From Ehretia macrophylla (taxonomy: Eukaryota > Streptophyta > Magnoliopsida > Boraginales > Ehretiaceae): a stretch of DNA of 64,000 nt. The stretch's first letter is position 1, and each line of letters starts with the position of its first letter. A program made the position numbers and the translations under genes. The stretch spans positions 44,066,425 to 44,130,424 of the forward strand of contig CM075771.1 of assembly GCA_037974665.1 (NCBI GenBank), given 5' to 3'. The notes beneath the pieces were generated by a model, which made no database searches, had not been told where the DNA came from, and worked only from the letters and a program-made list of their open reading frames with translations. Below are positions 21,410 through 34,860 of the stretch, in pieces.

Positions 21410-22785
21410 TTTCAGAAGATTAAAGAAAGTAACACAGATTTCAAGTTTCATGGTGATGGTATTTGGAGGTTCAGGAATCGAGTTTGTATTCCTAATGATC
21501 CAGAGTTGAAAAAGAAGATTCTTGAAGAAGCCCATAACTCAAGATACACTATTCACCCGGCGGAACAAAGATGTACTGGGATTTGAAGAAACACTATTGG
21601 TGGAATAACATGAAGAGGGAGATTGCGGAGTTTGTGGCACGATGTTTGACTTGCCAGAGAGTCAAAGCAGAACATCAACGATCGGCAGGTTTACTCCAAC
21701 CGTTGGAAATTCCCCGATGGAAATGGGAACAAATAACTATGGACTTTGTCATAGACCTGCCCAGGTCACAAAAGGGTCATGACGCCATTTGGGTCATAGT
21801 GGATAGATTGACTAAGTCAACGCACTTCTTACCGATGAACAAGGAGGATAGTCCTGAGAAACTGGGAGATATGTATGTGGCGGATATTGTAAGGTTGCAC
21901 GGGATGCCTGTGAGTATTGTGTCGGATAGGGATCCTCGTTTTACTTCCCGATTTTGGAAGAGATTGCAAGAAGCTTTGGGAACGAAGTTGAGTTTCAGTA
22001 CAGCTTATCACCCTCAAACTGATGGACAATCTGAGAGAACTATTCAGATTCTGGAGGATATGCTGAGGGCGTGTGTTCTAGACTTCGGAAAAGATTGGGA
22101 GAAATATCTGTCCCTAGTGGAGTTCGCTTATAATAACAGTTATCAGGCCACTATCGGGATGGCCCCATTTGAGGCATTGTATGGACGTAAGTGTCGATCC
22201 CCAATTTACTGGGATGAGGTAGGTGAGACGAAGACTTTTGACCCAACCCTTCTACCTGAACTTATGAAGACTGTTGATAATGTCCACCTCATCCAGAAGC
22301 GGATGCTTACCGCCCAAAGCAGGCAGAAAAGTTATGCAGACCGACGGAGACAGAGTCTAGAGTTTGAGGTCGGCGACAAGGTGTTCTTGAAGATATCACC
22401 TCGGAGGGGACTGATTAAACATGGCAAGGGTGGAAAGTAGAGCCCGAGGTTTGTAGGACCATTTGGGATAATTAAGAAGGTTGGCAAATTGGCGTCTCAT
22501 CTGGAACTACCCCAAAACCTCTCTAACATTCATGATGTCTTTCATGTTTCAATGCTACGGAAGTATCACCCTGATCCATCGCATATCTTGAAGCAAGAGC
22601 CGTTGCAGCTTCGGGAGAACTTATCTTAAGAAGAAAAGCCTATTCGGATCCTAGACGAGCAAGATCGGGAACTACGCAACAAGTCGATACCGATGGTGAA
22701 AGTGTTGTGGGATCACCATGGAGTTGAAGAAGCAACGTGGGAAAGACGAGACCAGATGGAGCAACAGTATCTGGCATTATTTTAA
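21410..22785 (+). pseudogene. pol: pol of element 1: integrase and chromodomain-like tail
   Basis: Integrase joins the cDNA to host DNA. The zinc-binding region (HNSRYTIHP ... CLTCQRVK) is broken by a one-base deletion near 21562, where element 2 has one more C. The core is then open from 21571: [17 protein letters not shown] (first Asp), a [12 protein letters not shown] segment (second Asp), and [18 protein letters not shown] (Glu). An [15 protein letters not shown] segment ends at TAG 22438-22440 in place of Leu. The same frame continues through SPRFVGPFGII, NIHDVFHVSMLRKYHPDP, a TAA at 22627, and VKVLWDHHGVEEATWERR, a chromodomain-like end that in chromoviruses binds modified histone tails, with TAA at 22783. 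There are too many breaks for function. Confidence 0.9.
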
Positions 22786-22818
22786 AGGTAAAATTGAATT
22801 TCGGGACGAAATTCTTTT

Positions 22819-22831
22819 AAGGAGGGGAGGA
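22819..22831 (+). other. Polypurine tract of element 1
   Basis: AAGGAGGGGAGGA abuts the TG of the 3' LTR and would prime plus-strand synthesis. It matches the tract of element 2. Confidence 0.9.
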
Positions 22832-25800
22832 TGTGAGGCCCGACCTCGATTTGCGTGCGATACCTCGTTTCATGTGTCCTAACCTAGAATTGCATGCCTT
22901 GACCTAGGTTTAAGAGTTGTGTCTTATTTTATGTGCCTTGTGTTGAATTACGTGCATTTACTTGAAAAATATGCGTTTGTCTCGTAGTTCGTGCCTTACC
23001 TCGTAGTGCGTGCCCTAGACCTAGGAAAACGTGCTTGCACGCTAATCAATAAAGAATCCTACACGAAGCACTAGACTATAGAATAATCCTACAAACTCCA
23101 CTAACTAATATTAAAATGCTAATTCAACTCACTAGAAGACGAAATTTCACCAAAAGCTAAACATTCTTATTCTTTATCCTTTATTCTTTTGCACATTCCA
23201 AGCACACAATAAAATAAGCTCAAACAAGACAAAAAAATTCAGATTTGATCAAGCCTTGGCCGACCATGTGAAGGGTTTTGTGCATGCTTTGCAATTTCAA
23301 AATCAAACTTAGACAAGTTATGACACAATGCAAATAAAAAAATGAAATCAAGCATTATTTTATCCTCCACCATGCTTCACCTTTTTGATCCATTCAATGC
23401 CCATGCTAGACAATTCAAAATATGCTCTTGAAGACACAAATCAGAAATTTTGAAGCTCAAGGCCGACACACTCACAAACACCAACATTTCATTCTTTTCA
23501 AACATTATCTCAAGCTCTCAACTCCTCTCTCTCTCTCTCTGCCTAGGCTGCTTCATCACTCTCCATAGCTTAAGCTCATCATCCTAAGGTTCATCTAGGC
23601 ATTCAAGGCCCTAGGAAGCTCGACCAAGCAGGCTAGAAGCAAAGGGACATGCATGCAAGCTCATAGAACACTCATTCGGCCCTAGGTATGTTTGATAGCT
23701 TTTATTTCATCTCCCTTTTGTTCTAACCACATGCACATACTAAGTACATGGTAACACAGCTAGGAATTAAATAAATCAAACATTATCCCTCGGCCAAACA
23801 AGGAGAGAAGACCATTTGTGCACCTTCAAGAGTTTTGAGCATTATTTGTTGTCAATAGGCTAAGGTGAGGGTTAATCCTTTTTAAAAGCTTTCAAAAACC
23901 ACATGCATGCCTTCATATGTCTATTATTACCTCTGTATTTGTGGTATGTGTGTGTACATGAGCTTTTGTAAACATGCATGGCAAGATATTTAGCTAGAAT
24001 TTGAAGATGGGTGAAATCGCAAAAATGGCAGATTTCTGACTTGTTAGGGCGAAGTGAAGCTGGCCTGGTATATGTTGTTGAAAATGCACGAAACTTGGTA
24101 GACGACTATTTTTGCCAGTTCTGAGAATTTTTTGTAGAAATAGGCCAAGGCCAATTTTGAATTTAAGGTCTCCAAAATGGAAAAACATCGAAAGGTGTCT
24201 AAATTTGGAAAATCTAGGAAAATGGAGCAGGTTTTTGGCAGTTCACTGACCTTGTGGAACGAACCAGTTTTGACTTAGTAAACGATATCTAAAATTCATG
24301 AAATTTGGTAGGTTTCTAGATATTTCAGTTCTGGACATTTTTTCCAGAAATATACCAAAGCCAATTCGGACCCTAAGACCCTCCAAAATGACAAGTATTG
24401 AAATGTATACAAATCTGGACAGTTTTGCGTAGTCTCACGGTTTTGGCTATAACTCCTGAATCCAAACTCCAAATGATGCGAGGTATGTTTATGGATTTAT
24501 TTCACTTAATAAGCTTTAATTTGACATTTTTTTCACTAAAATTGAAGATTGTTTGCTTATCTAAATGGTTGTGGGAAAACAGACCATTGCAGTGAGGTTT
24601 TTATCTAGTGATATGCTTTGAAAATTATTGTAACTTCTCTTGTGGTATTAAATGCTTGGGATTGTGGCACTTGGATGTTGTGTGGACTGTTTTGGATGAT
24701 TGAGGCTGTTTTAATTAATTGTTGCATGGTTTGGGTTTAATTACATGACAAATTGAGGCTTAATCGCACATGTAAGCATGAATTGAAACCCTATTAACTA
24801 TGAAATCTCGCTAAGTGATGATCATATGATTAATGTGTTTAATTTTGAAATTAGTGGGCTGCCTAAAAAATGTTAAGTATGCTTGAAATGTGATTCCAAT
24901 GGTTACATGTTGACAAGTGACCTTTCTTGTACCCGGTCCCACGTAGACGTTGTTGCATGTTGTATGACCTTATTATTTGATTACGTGAACCCTGAAATGA
25001 GTTATATGACTTGATTTACATGTGTTACATGGCTGCCCGTTTAATATTCATATAACTCCATGTGCCTTACAAGTGAAACTACTTGTCATAGTATGCCTCG
25101 CGTGTTTACTTGTCAATGTGCGATCTTATGACTGCTCGAAGGCAACCTACTTTGTTGTCTTCCTAACGTGATATATTAAATGTCATAAATGTGCATTGCA
25201 TACAAGTTTGCAACCTTTCATTCTGGCGTGGTAGCGTTTCACGCACACCGGGCAGAATTGGGCTTGCCGGTGCAACCGTGACTACCATTGTCCAATTCCC
25301 TCTCTCGCTTGGGGGCTAGACTTCCTCGGAGAGTTGGGTCGTAGGATTTCGGGGTACATCCGAAGTACACCCATTTGGCATGATAAGTGGATGAGTTGAA
25401 GTTGGCCGCAACAACTGAAATTGGAAATGAACTAAGAGCAAAAGCTCACCGTATCATTTTCACTATGTGTATAAGTACTCTCACTTGGTTCCTAAAGGAC
25501 CTCGAGGAGAAAAGACGGGTAATTGTGTTCTTTTATTTTTATATTACCTTATGAACTTACTTGTGTTATATGTTATGCTTTCAAAAGGGTTTTTCATAAG
25601 TTGAACCGGAAAAAGAGTTTCAAAACTTATTTATCGTTCCCCCTCGCTGAGTTCATAAGGACTCACCCTTTTTTATCATCTCAGGTGAAGAAGATCAGGA
25701 ACAGGTACCTAAGGGTAACGTGCCTATCGATGACTCTTTGGAGTGATTACCTGCCCTACGTGCCTTACTTGACTATGGCTATATTGTGAACGATATGTTG

Positions 25801-26371
25801 CTTTGAAGACTATTTCTTATGTTACTTGTTTTCATTATTGTAAATGACCCCCGTCGTAATTTGGTGTCTAATTTTGATTTGTACTGATATTAACTAGACA
25901 GACACCCTATTTGCTCATTTTGCTACTTTGATTGGTAACCACTATAGGCTTATGAAGCATTAGGTAAGAGATAAGTAAAATGAATCCATCCAATCTTAAG
26001 CAGGTACTCATTTGCAAGCTAAGATCAACAAGTACTTGTGTAACAGGGATTAATAAACAAACGAGATATAGTTATCATGCTTGGTTTTTAATCAAACGAG
26101 ACTTCGAGATAACTAGTAGGCGTTTCAATCGGTGATAAATAGTAATCTTAGTTGGAAATGAATTTGAGATTGAAAGTTTGAGGCCTTTAGAAAATTAGGT
26201 CAAACTAGAAAGCCAAATTACAGCCGTTATGCTGCCGGTTTTACAGAGAATTTTGGAGTTCTAGGCTAACGTTAAGTGTTAAACCTTAATGAACGATTAG
26301 GTACGTGAAATGATATGAATGTTTAGATCACATCCTAGTCTAACCTATATAGGTCGGCTTAGGGCGTGACA
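22832..26371 (+). repeat. 3' LTR of element 1
   Basis: Starts TGTGAGGCCCGACC and ends AGGGCGTGACA. It has the same internal order as the 5' LTR: repeat string, AT-rich part, CT microsatellite (about 23524-23541), 210-bp duplication (about 24040-24440), and the GC-richer 3' part. It is 7 bp shorter than the 5' LTR. No gene is supported within it. Confidence 0.93.
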
Positions 26372-26376
26372 TAACT
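26372..26376. repeat. Target-site duplication, right (TAACT)
   Basis: Exact match to 13671-13675. The satellite continues from here as TAACTCCTTACG, in phase with the left side. Confidence 0.95.
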
Positions 26377-28099
26377 CCTTACGAATCAAAAGTTATGGGC
26401 ACCGAAGTGGCGGATACCTGGTCACAAGCCCCATGCCCACTATTTGCAGGCCCAGCCTCTACGTGAAGTGAAGTTGTCTTGCCCAAGTGCCGTGTGATTC
26501 AGTAATAAAAATGTGATGGTTTAGGTTGTCGTCCTTTTTGCGGCTCACGACGTACGATCCAGGACGGAAAAACAGCGCAAAAGAAGGAAAGTGTCCCAAA
26601 ACTGATGAGAACGTTCAATTTTGGGCTCGAAAAACAAGTGCAACCAAGTAGGCTTGGTGCCCCCGTCGTAGAGCTCTCAGAGGGATTTCCAACAGTATGA
26701 TGTAAGCCGCATAACTTCTTACGGATCAAAAGTTATCGGCACTGAAGCGACGGATACCTGGTCACAAGCCCCACGCCCTCGGTTTGAGGGCCCAGCCTCT
26801 ATGTGAAGTGAAGTTTTCTTGCCCAAGGTGTTGTGGGATTCGGTAATAAAAATGTGATGGATTAGGTTGTCATCCTTTTCGCAGCTCACGACTTACGAAC
26901 CGGGACAGAAAAATAGCGCAAAAGAAAAGTGTCCCGAAATTGATGAAAATGTTTGATTTTGGGCTCCGAAAATAGGCGCAACCGAGCAGGCTTGCTGTCC
27001 CCGTCGTAGAGCTCTCGTAGAGGTTTCCAACGGTATGTTGTGCGCCACGTAACTCCTTATGGATCAAAAGTTATGGGCACCGGAGCGATGGATACCTGGT
27101 CACAAGCCCCAAGCCATTGGTTTGAGGGCCCAACCTCTACGTGAAGTGAAGTTGTCTTGCCCAAGGTGCCGTGGGATTCGGTAATAAAAATGTAATGATT
27201 TAGGTTATCGTTCTTTTCGCGGCTCACGACATACGATCTGGGATGGAAAAACAGTGTAAAAGAAGAACAGTATCCCAAAACTTATTAAAATGTTCGATTT
27301 TAGGCTCCGAAAATAAGGGCAGCCGAGTTGGCTAGGTGCCCCCATCGTAGAGCTTTCAGAAATCTTTCCAACGGTATGTTGTGCGACGTGTAACTCCTTA
27401 CGGATCAAAAGTTATAGGCACCGAAGCGACGGATACCTGGTCACAAGTCCCATGCCCTCTGTTTGCAGTCCCAGCCTGTACGTGAAGTGAAGTTGTCTTG
27501 CCTAAGGTTCCTTGTGATTCGGTAATATAAATGTGATGGATTAGGTTGTCGTCCTTTTCGCAGCTCACGATGTACGATCCGGGACGAAAAAACTAAAAAA
27601 AAGAAGAAAAAGTGTCTTGAAACTGATGAAAATATTCAATTTTGGACTCTAAAAATAGGCGCAGCCGAGCAAGCTCGGTGCCCCTGTCGTAGAGCTCTCG
27701 GAGAGCTTTCCAACAGTATGCTGTGCGCCGCGTAACTCCTTACGGATCAAAAGTTATAGTCACCAGAGCGACGGATACCTAGTCAAGTCCCACGCCCTCA
27801 GTTTGTGGGCCTAGCCTCTACGTGAAGTGAAGTTGTCTTGCCCAAGGTGCCGTGGGATTCGGTAATAGAAATGTGATAGATTAGGTTGTCGTCCTTTTCG
27901 TGGCTCACGACGTACGATTCGAGATGAAAAAACAGCGCAAAAGAAGAAAAGTATCCCGAAACTGATGAAAATGTTCGATTTTGGGTTCAAAAAATAGGCT
28001 CAACCAAGCAAGCTTGGTGCCTCTGTTGTAGAGCTCTCGGAGAGCTTTCCAACGGTATGCTGTGCGCCGCGTAACTACTTACGGATCAAAAGTTATGGG

Positions 28100-30140
28100 C
28101 ACCGGAGTGACGGATACCTAGTCACAAGCCCCACACCCTCGGTTTGAGCGCACAACCTCCACGTGAAGTGAAGTTGTCTTGCCCAAGGTGCCATGGGATT
28201 CGGTAATAAAAATGTGATGGAGTAGGTTGTCGTCCTTTTGCGGCTCACAACATACGATCCGGGACGAAAAAACAGAGCGAAACAAGAAAAGTGTCCCAAA
28301 ACTGATGAGAACGTTCGATTTTGGGCTCCGAAAACAGGCGCAACCAAGCAGGCTTGCTGCCTTGGTCGTAGAGCTCTCGGAGAGCGTTCCTACTGTATGC
28401 TGTGCGCCGCGTAACTCCTTATGGATCAAAAGTTATGGGCACCGGAGAGACGGATACCTGGTCACAAGCCCCATACCCTTTGTTAGCGGGCCCAGCCTCT
28501 GCATGAAATAAAGTTTTCTTGCCTAAGGTGTCGTGGGATTCGGTAATAGAAATGTGATGGATTAGGTTGTCATCCTTTTCACGGCTCACGACGTACGATC
28601 CGGGACGGAAAAACAGCGCAAAAGAAGAAAAGTGTCACAAAACTGATGAAAACATTCGATTTTGGTCACCAAAAATAGGCACAGCCTAGCAGGCAGGGTG
28701 CCCCCATCGTAGAGCTCTCAGAGAGCTTTCCAACGGTATGTTGTGCGCCGCGTAACTCCTTACAGATCAAAAGTTATAGGCACCGGAGTGACGGATACCT
28801 GGTCACAAGCCCCACACCCTCGGTTTCGGGCCTAGCCTCTACGTGAAGTGAAGTTGTCTTACGCAAGGTGCCATGGGATTCGGTAATAAAAACGTGATAG
28901 ATTAGGTTGTCGTCCTTTTCGCGGCTCACGACGTACGATCCGGGACGGAAAAATAGCGCAAAAGAAGAAAAGTATCTCGAAACTTATGAAAACGTTCAAT
29001 TTTGGGCTCCAAAAATAGGCACAATCGAGCAGATTTGGTACCCTCGTTGTAGAGCTCTTGGAATGCTTTCCAACAGTATGTTGTGCGCCGCGTAACTCCT
29101 TACGGATCAAAAGTTATGGGCACCGGAGCAACGGATACCTGGTCACGAGCCCCACGCCCTCTGTTTGAGGGCACAGCCTCAACGTGAAGTCAAGTTGTCT
29201 TGTCCAAGGTGCCATGGGATTAGGTAATAAAAATGTGATGGAGTAGGTTGTCGTCCTTTTCGCGGCTCATGACGTACGATCCGGGACGAAAAAATAGAGC
29301 AAAAGAAGAAAAGTGTCCCAAAACTGATGAGAGCGTTCGATTTTGGGCTCCGAAAACAGGCGCAGCCGAGCAAGCTTGATACCCCGGTCGTAGAGGTCTC
29401 GGAGAGCATTCCTACTGTATGCTGTGCGCCGCGTAACTCCTTATGGATCAAAAGTTTTGGGCACCGGAGAGACGGATACCTGGTCACAAGCCCCACACCC
29501 TTTGTTAGCGGGCCCAACCACTACGTGAAGTGAAGTTGTCTTGCCCAAGGTGCCGTGGGATTCAGTAATGAAAATGTGATGGATTAGGTTGTCGTCCTTT
29601 TTGCGGCTCACGACGTACGATCTGGGATAAAAAAAACAGCGCAAAAGAAGAAAAGTGTCCCGAAACTGATGAAAACATTCGATTTTGGTCTCCAAAAATA
29701 GGCACAGACGAGAAGGCTTGGTACCCTCATCGTAGAGCTCTCAGAGATCTTTCTAACTGTAGGTTGTGCGCCACGTAACTCCTTACAGATCAAAAGTTAT
29801 AGGGACCGGAGCAACGGATACCTGGTCACAAGCCCCACGCCCTCGGTTTCAGGCCTAGCCTCTACGTGAAATGAAGTTTTCTTGCACAAGGTGTCGTGGG
29901 ATTCGGTAATAGAAACGTGATAGATTAGGTTGTCGTCCTTTTCGCGGCTCACGGCGTACGATCTGGGACGGAAAAATAGCGCAAAATAAGAAAAGTATCT
30001 CGAAATTTATGAAAACATTCAATTTTGGGCTCTGAAAATAGGCGCAGCCGAGAAGATTTGGTACCCTCGTCGTAGAGCTCTTGGAGTGCTTTCCAACAGT
30101 ATGCTGTGCGCGACGTAACTCCTTACGGATCAAAAGTTAT
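28100..30140. repeat. Higher-order trimer (about 1,022 bp) in block 2, first site
   Basis: Rare variants pair at three-unit spacing: GTGATGGAGTAGG (about 28215 and 29236), TACTGTATGCTGTGCG after a changed CATTCC/CGTTCC (28391 and 29413), and a shortened CGGTTTC(G/A)GGCCTAG (28821 and 29843). The spacings are 1,021-1,022 bp. Confidence 0.75.
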
Positions 30141-32259
30141 GGGCACCGGAGCAACGGATACTTGGTCACGAGCCCCACGCCCTCTGTTTGCAGGCCCAAC
30201 CTCTACGTGAAGTGAAGTTGTCTTGCCCAAGGTGCCGTGGGATTCAGTAATGGAAATGTGATGATTAGGTTGTCGTCCTTCTTACGGCTCACGACGTACG
30301 ATCCGGGATAAAAAAAACAGCACAAAAGAAGAAAAGTGTCCCGAAATTGATGAAAACATTCGATTTTGGGCTCCAAAAAAGGGCACAGCCAAGCAGGCTT
30401 GGTGCCCTCGTCGTAGAGCTCTTGGAGAAATTTCCAACGGTATGCTGTGCACCGCATAACTCTTTACGGATCAAAAGTTATAGGCACCGGAGCGACGGAG
30501 ACTTGGTCACAAGCCCCACACCCTCAGTTTACGGGCCCAGCCTCTACGTGAAGTGAAGTTGTCTTGCCCAAGCTGCCGTGGGATTCAGTAATAGAAATGT
30601 GATGGATTAGGTTGTCGTCCTTTTCCCGGCTCACGACGTATGATCCGGGACGGAAAAACAATGCAAAAAAAGAAAAGTGTCCTGAAACTGATGAAAACAT
30701 TCGATTTTGGGCTCCAAAAATAGGCACAGCCATGCAAGCTTGGTGCCCCCGTCGTCGAGCTCTTGGAGAGCATTCCAACGGTATGCTGTGCGCCGCGTAA
30801 CTCTTTACGGATAAAAAGTTAGAGGCACCGGAGCGACGGAGACCTGGTCACAAGCCCCACGCCCTCGGTTTGCAGGCCTAGCCTCTACGTGAAGTGAAGT
30901 TGTCTTGCCCAAGGTGTCCTGGGATTCGGTAATAGAAATGTGATAGATTAGGTTGTCGTCCTTTTTGCGGCTCACGACGTACGATCTGGGACGAAAAAAT
31001 AGCGTAAAAGAAGAAAAGTATCACAAAATTTATGAAAATGTTCGATTTTGGTTTCCGAAAATAGGCGCTGTCGAGCAGGCTAGATGCCCCCATCTTTGAG
31101 CTCTCAAAGAGCTTTCCAACGGTATATTGTGAGCCGCGTAACTCCTTATAGATCAAAAGTTATAGGCTCCAGAGCGACGGATACCTGGTCACAAGACCTA
31201 CGCCCTCTGTTTGCGGGCCCGGCCTCTACGTGAAGTGAAGTTGTCTTTCCCAAGGTGTCATGTGATTCAGAAATTGAAATGTGATAGATTAGGTTGTCGT
31301 CCTTTTCGCGGCTCACGACGTTCGATCCGGGACGGAAAAATAGTGCAAAAGATGAAAAGTGTCCCGAAAATGATGAAAACGTTCAATTTTGGGCTCCTAA
31401 AATAGGCCCAGCCGAGCAGGCTTGCTGCCCCCATTGTAGAGCTCTCGGAGGGCTTTCCAATGGTATGCTGTGCGCCGTGTAACTCCTTACGAATCAAAAG
31501 TTATAGGCACCGGAGCGATGGATACCTGGTCACAAGCCCCACGCCCTTGATTTGCTGGCCCATCCTCTACGTGAAGTGAAGCTGTCTTGCACAAGGTGTC
31601 GTGGGATTCGGTAATAGAAATGTGATGGATTAGGTAGTCGTCCTTTTCACGACTCACGACGTACAATCCGGGACAGAAAAACAGCGCAAAAGAAGAAAAA
31701 TGTCTCAAAACATATGAAAACGATCAATTTTGGGCACCAAAAAAAGGCGCAGCCGAGCAGGCTGATGCCTTCGTCTTAGAGCTCTCAGAGAGTTTTCCAA
31801 CGGTATGCTGTGCGCCGCGTAACTCCTTACGGATAAAAAGTTATGGGCACCAAATCGACGGATACCTGGTCACAAGCCCCACACCCTCTGTTTGCGGGCC
31901 CAGCCTCTACGTGAAGTGAAGTTGTCTTGCCCAAGGTGCTGTGGGATTCGGTAATAGAAATGTGATGGATTAGGTTGTCGTCCTTTTTGAGGCTCACGAC
32001 GTACGATCCGGGACGAAAAAACAGCACAAAAGAAGAAATGGGTCCCGAAACTGATGAAAACGTTCAATTTTGGGCTCCGAAAATAGGTGCAGCCGAGCAG
32101 GCTTGGTGCCCCCATCGTAGAGCTCACGGAGAACTTTCTAACGGTATGCTGTGCGCCGCGACTCCTTACAGATCAAAAATTATGGGCACCAGAGCGACGG
32201 ATACCTAGTCACAAGCCCCACGCCCTCGGTTTGAGGGCCCAGCCTCTACATGAAGTGAA

Positions 32260-34860
32260 GTTTTCTTGCCCCAATGTGCCGTGGGTTTCGGTAATAGAAT
32301 TGTGATAGATTACGTTGTCGTCTTTTTTGCGGCTCACGACGTACGATTCGGGATGAAAAACAACGCAAAAGAAGAAAAGTGTTTAGATTTTTAGGCTCCG
32401 AAAACTGGCGCAGCCAAGCAGGGTTGGTGCCCCCGTAGTAGAGCTCTCGGACAGTTTTCCAACTATATGCTATATGTTGCGTAACTCCTTACGGATCAAA
32501 AGTTATGGGCAAGGGAGTGACGGATACCTGGTCACAAGCCCCACGCCCTTTGGTTACGCACCCAGGCTATACGTGAAGTGAAATTGTGTTGCCCAAGGTA
32601 CCATGTGATTTTGTAATAGAAATGTGATGGATTAGGTTGTCATCCTTTTTGCGGTTCACGACGTACGATCCGGAATGAAAAAACAGTGCAAAAGAAGAAA
32701 AATTTTCCAAAACTTATGAAAATGTTCGATTTTGGGCTCTAAAAACAAGCACAACCGAGCAGGCTAGGTGACCCCATCGTAGAGCTCTCAAAGAGCTTTC
32801 CAACGGTATGCTGTGCGGCGCGTAACTTCTTACGGGTCAAAAGTTATGGGCACCGGAGCGACAGATACCTGGTCACATGCCCCACGCCCTCTGTTTACGG
32901 GCCCAGCCTCTACGTGAAGTGAAGTTGTCTTGCCCAAGGTGCAATGTGATTCAGTAATAGAAAAGTGATAGATTAGGTTGTCGTCCGTTTCACGGCTCAC
33001 AACGTACGATTCGGGATAAAAAATAGCGCAAAAGAAGAAAAGTGTCCCGAAACTAATGAAATCATTAGATTTTGGGCTCCAAAAATAGGTACAGCCGAGC
33101 AGGCTTGGTGCCCCCGTCGTAGAGCTCTCGAAGAGCTTTCCAACGGTATGCTGTGTGCCGCGTAACTCCTTACGGATCAAAAGTTATAATCACCAGAGCA
33201 ACGGATACCTGGTAACAAGCCCCACACCCTTGGTTTGCAGGCCTAGCCTCTACGTGAAGTGAAGTCGTCTTGCCCAAGGTGTCGTGGGATTCAGTAATAG
33301 AAATGTGATGGATTAGCTTGTCGTCCCTTTCGCGGCTTACGACGTAAGATCCGAGAAAGAAAAACAGTGCAAGAGAAGAAAAGTTTCCCAAAACTGATGA
33401 AAATGTTCAATTTTGGGCTCAGAAAATAGGCGCAGCCGAGTAGACTTGGTACCCCCGTCGTAGAGCTCACAGAGAGCTTTCCAACGGTATGCAGTGCGCT
33501 GCGTAACTCCTTACCGATCAAAAGTTATGGACACCGGAGCGACGGATACCTGGTCACAAGCCCCACGCCCTCTGTTTGAGCGCCTAGCCTCTACGTGAAG
33601 TGAAGTTGTCTTGCCCAAGGTAACTTGTGATTCGGTAATAGAAATGTGATGGATTAGGTTATCGTCCTTTTCGCAGCTCACGACGTATGATCCGGAACGA
33701 AAAAATAACGCAAAAGATGAAAAGTTTCTCAAAACTTACGAAAATGCTCGATTTTGGGCTCTGAAAACAAGCACAACCGAGCAGGCTAGGTGCCCCCATC
33801 GTAGAGCTCTCAAAGAGCTTTCCAACGGTATGCCGTGCACTGCATAACTCCTTAGGGATCAAAAGTTTTGGGCACCGGAGCGATGGATACGTGCTCAAAA
33901 GCCCCACGCCCTCTGTTTGCGAGCCCAGCCTCTACGTGAAGTGAAGTTGTCTTGCCCAAGGTGCCATGTGATTCGGTAATAGAAATGTGATGGATTAGGT
34001 TGTCGTCCTTTTCGCGGCTCGCGACGTACGATCTTGGACAAAAAAATAGTGCAAAAGAAGAAAAGTATCCCGAATCTAATGAAAACATTAGATTTTGGCC
34101 TCCAAAAATAGGCGCAGCCAAGCAGGCTTGGTGCCTCTGTCGTAGAGCTCACGGAGAGCTTTCCAACGGCATGCTGTGCGCCGAGTAACTCCTTAAGAAT
34201 CAAACGTTATGGGTGCCGGAGCGGCGGATACCTGGTCACAAGCCCCACGCCCTCTGTTTGCCGGCCCAGCCTGAAGTTGTCCTGCCCAAGGTGTCTTGTG
34301 ATTCGGTAATTAAAAAGTGATGGATTAGTTTGTTGTCCTTTTCGCTGCTCACAACGTACGATCCAGGACGGAAAAACAACTCAAAAGAATAAAAGTATCC
34401 CAAAACTGATGAGAACGTTCAATTTTGGGCTAGGAAAATAGGTGCAACCAAGTAGGCTTGGTGCCCCTATCGTAGAGCTCTCAAAGAGCTTTCCAACAGT
34501 ATGTTGTGCGCCGTGTAACTCCTTACGGATCAAAAGTTATCAGCAACAATGCGACGGATACCTGGTCACAAGCCCCATGCCCTCTGTTTGCGGGCCCGGC
34601 CTCTACGTGAAGTGAAGTTGTCTTGCCCACAGTGTCATGGGATTCGGTAATAGAAATGTGATGGATTAGGTTGTCGTCCTTTTCGCGGGTCACGACGTAC
34701 GATCCGAGAAGAAAAAACAGCGCAAAAGAAGAAAAGTATCCCGAAACTGATGGAAACATTCAATTTTGGGCTCTAAAAACAGACCCATCAGAGCAGGCTG
34801 GGTGCCCCCGTCGTAGAGCTCTCGGAGAGCTTTCCAACGGTATGTTGTACGCCATGTAAC
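32260..34860. repeat. Segment duplicated within block 2, copy A
   Basis: Private variants here reappear in the same order at 37340-40310. These are CTTGCCCCAA with AGAATTGTGAT (32265 / 37342), GAAATTG (32580 / 37676), AGGTGACCCC (about 32766 / 37861), a TGAATTCATTAG-like site (33064 / 38160), AAGTCGTCTTG / AAGTCATCTTG, and CAAACGTTATGGG with GAGCGGC (34201 / 39636). The offset is 5,077-5,096 bp in the first part and about 5,435 bp in the last, so one extra unit lies in copy B (or one was lost here). Confidence 0.65.

Larger units (their letters stand above)
13676..26371 (+). mobile_element. Element 1: full-length Ty3/gypsy retrotransposon, likely Tekay/Del chromovirus
   Basis: A 12.7-kb element bounded by LTRs of 3,547 and 3,540 bp with TGTGAGG...GTGACA ends, a Met-tRNA primer-binding site, a gag-pol region with domains in the order gag, protease, reverse transcriptase, RNase H, integrase, chromodomain-like tail, and a purine tract before the 3' LTR. 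The perfect 5-bp duplication TAACT proves insertion into a satellite unit; removing the element restores the unit. The very long LTRs, Met primer and VEEATWERRDQM-type C-terminus fit the Tekay/Del lineage (family knowledge; not tested by a tree). The coding region is broken by stops, a frameshift and a nested small element. The first ~230 bp of the two LTRs differ at about 25 sites by eye, nearly all transitions, so the insertion is not recent. Confidence 0.95.
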
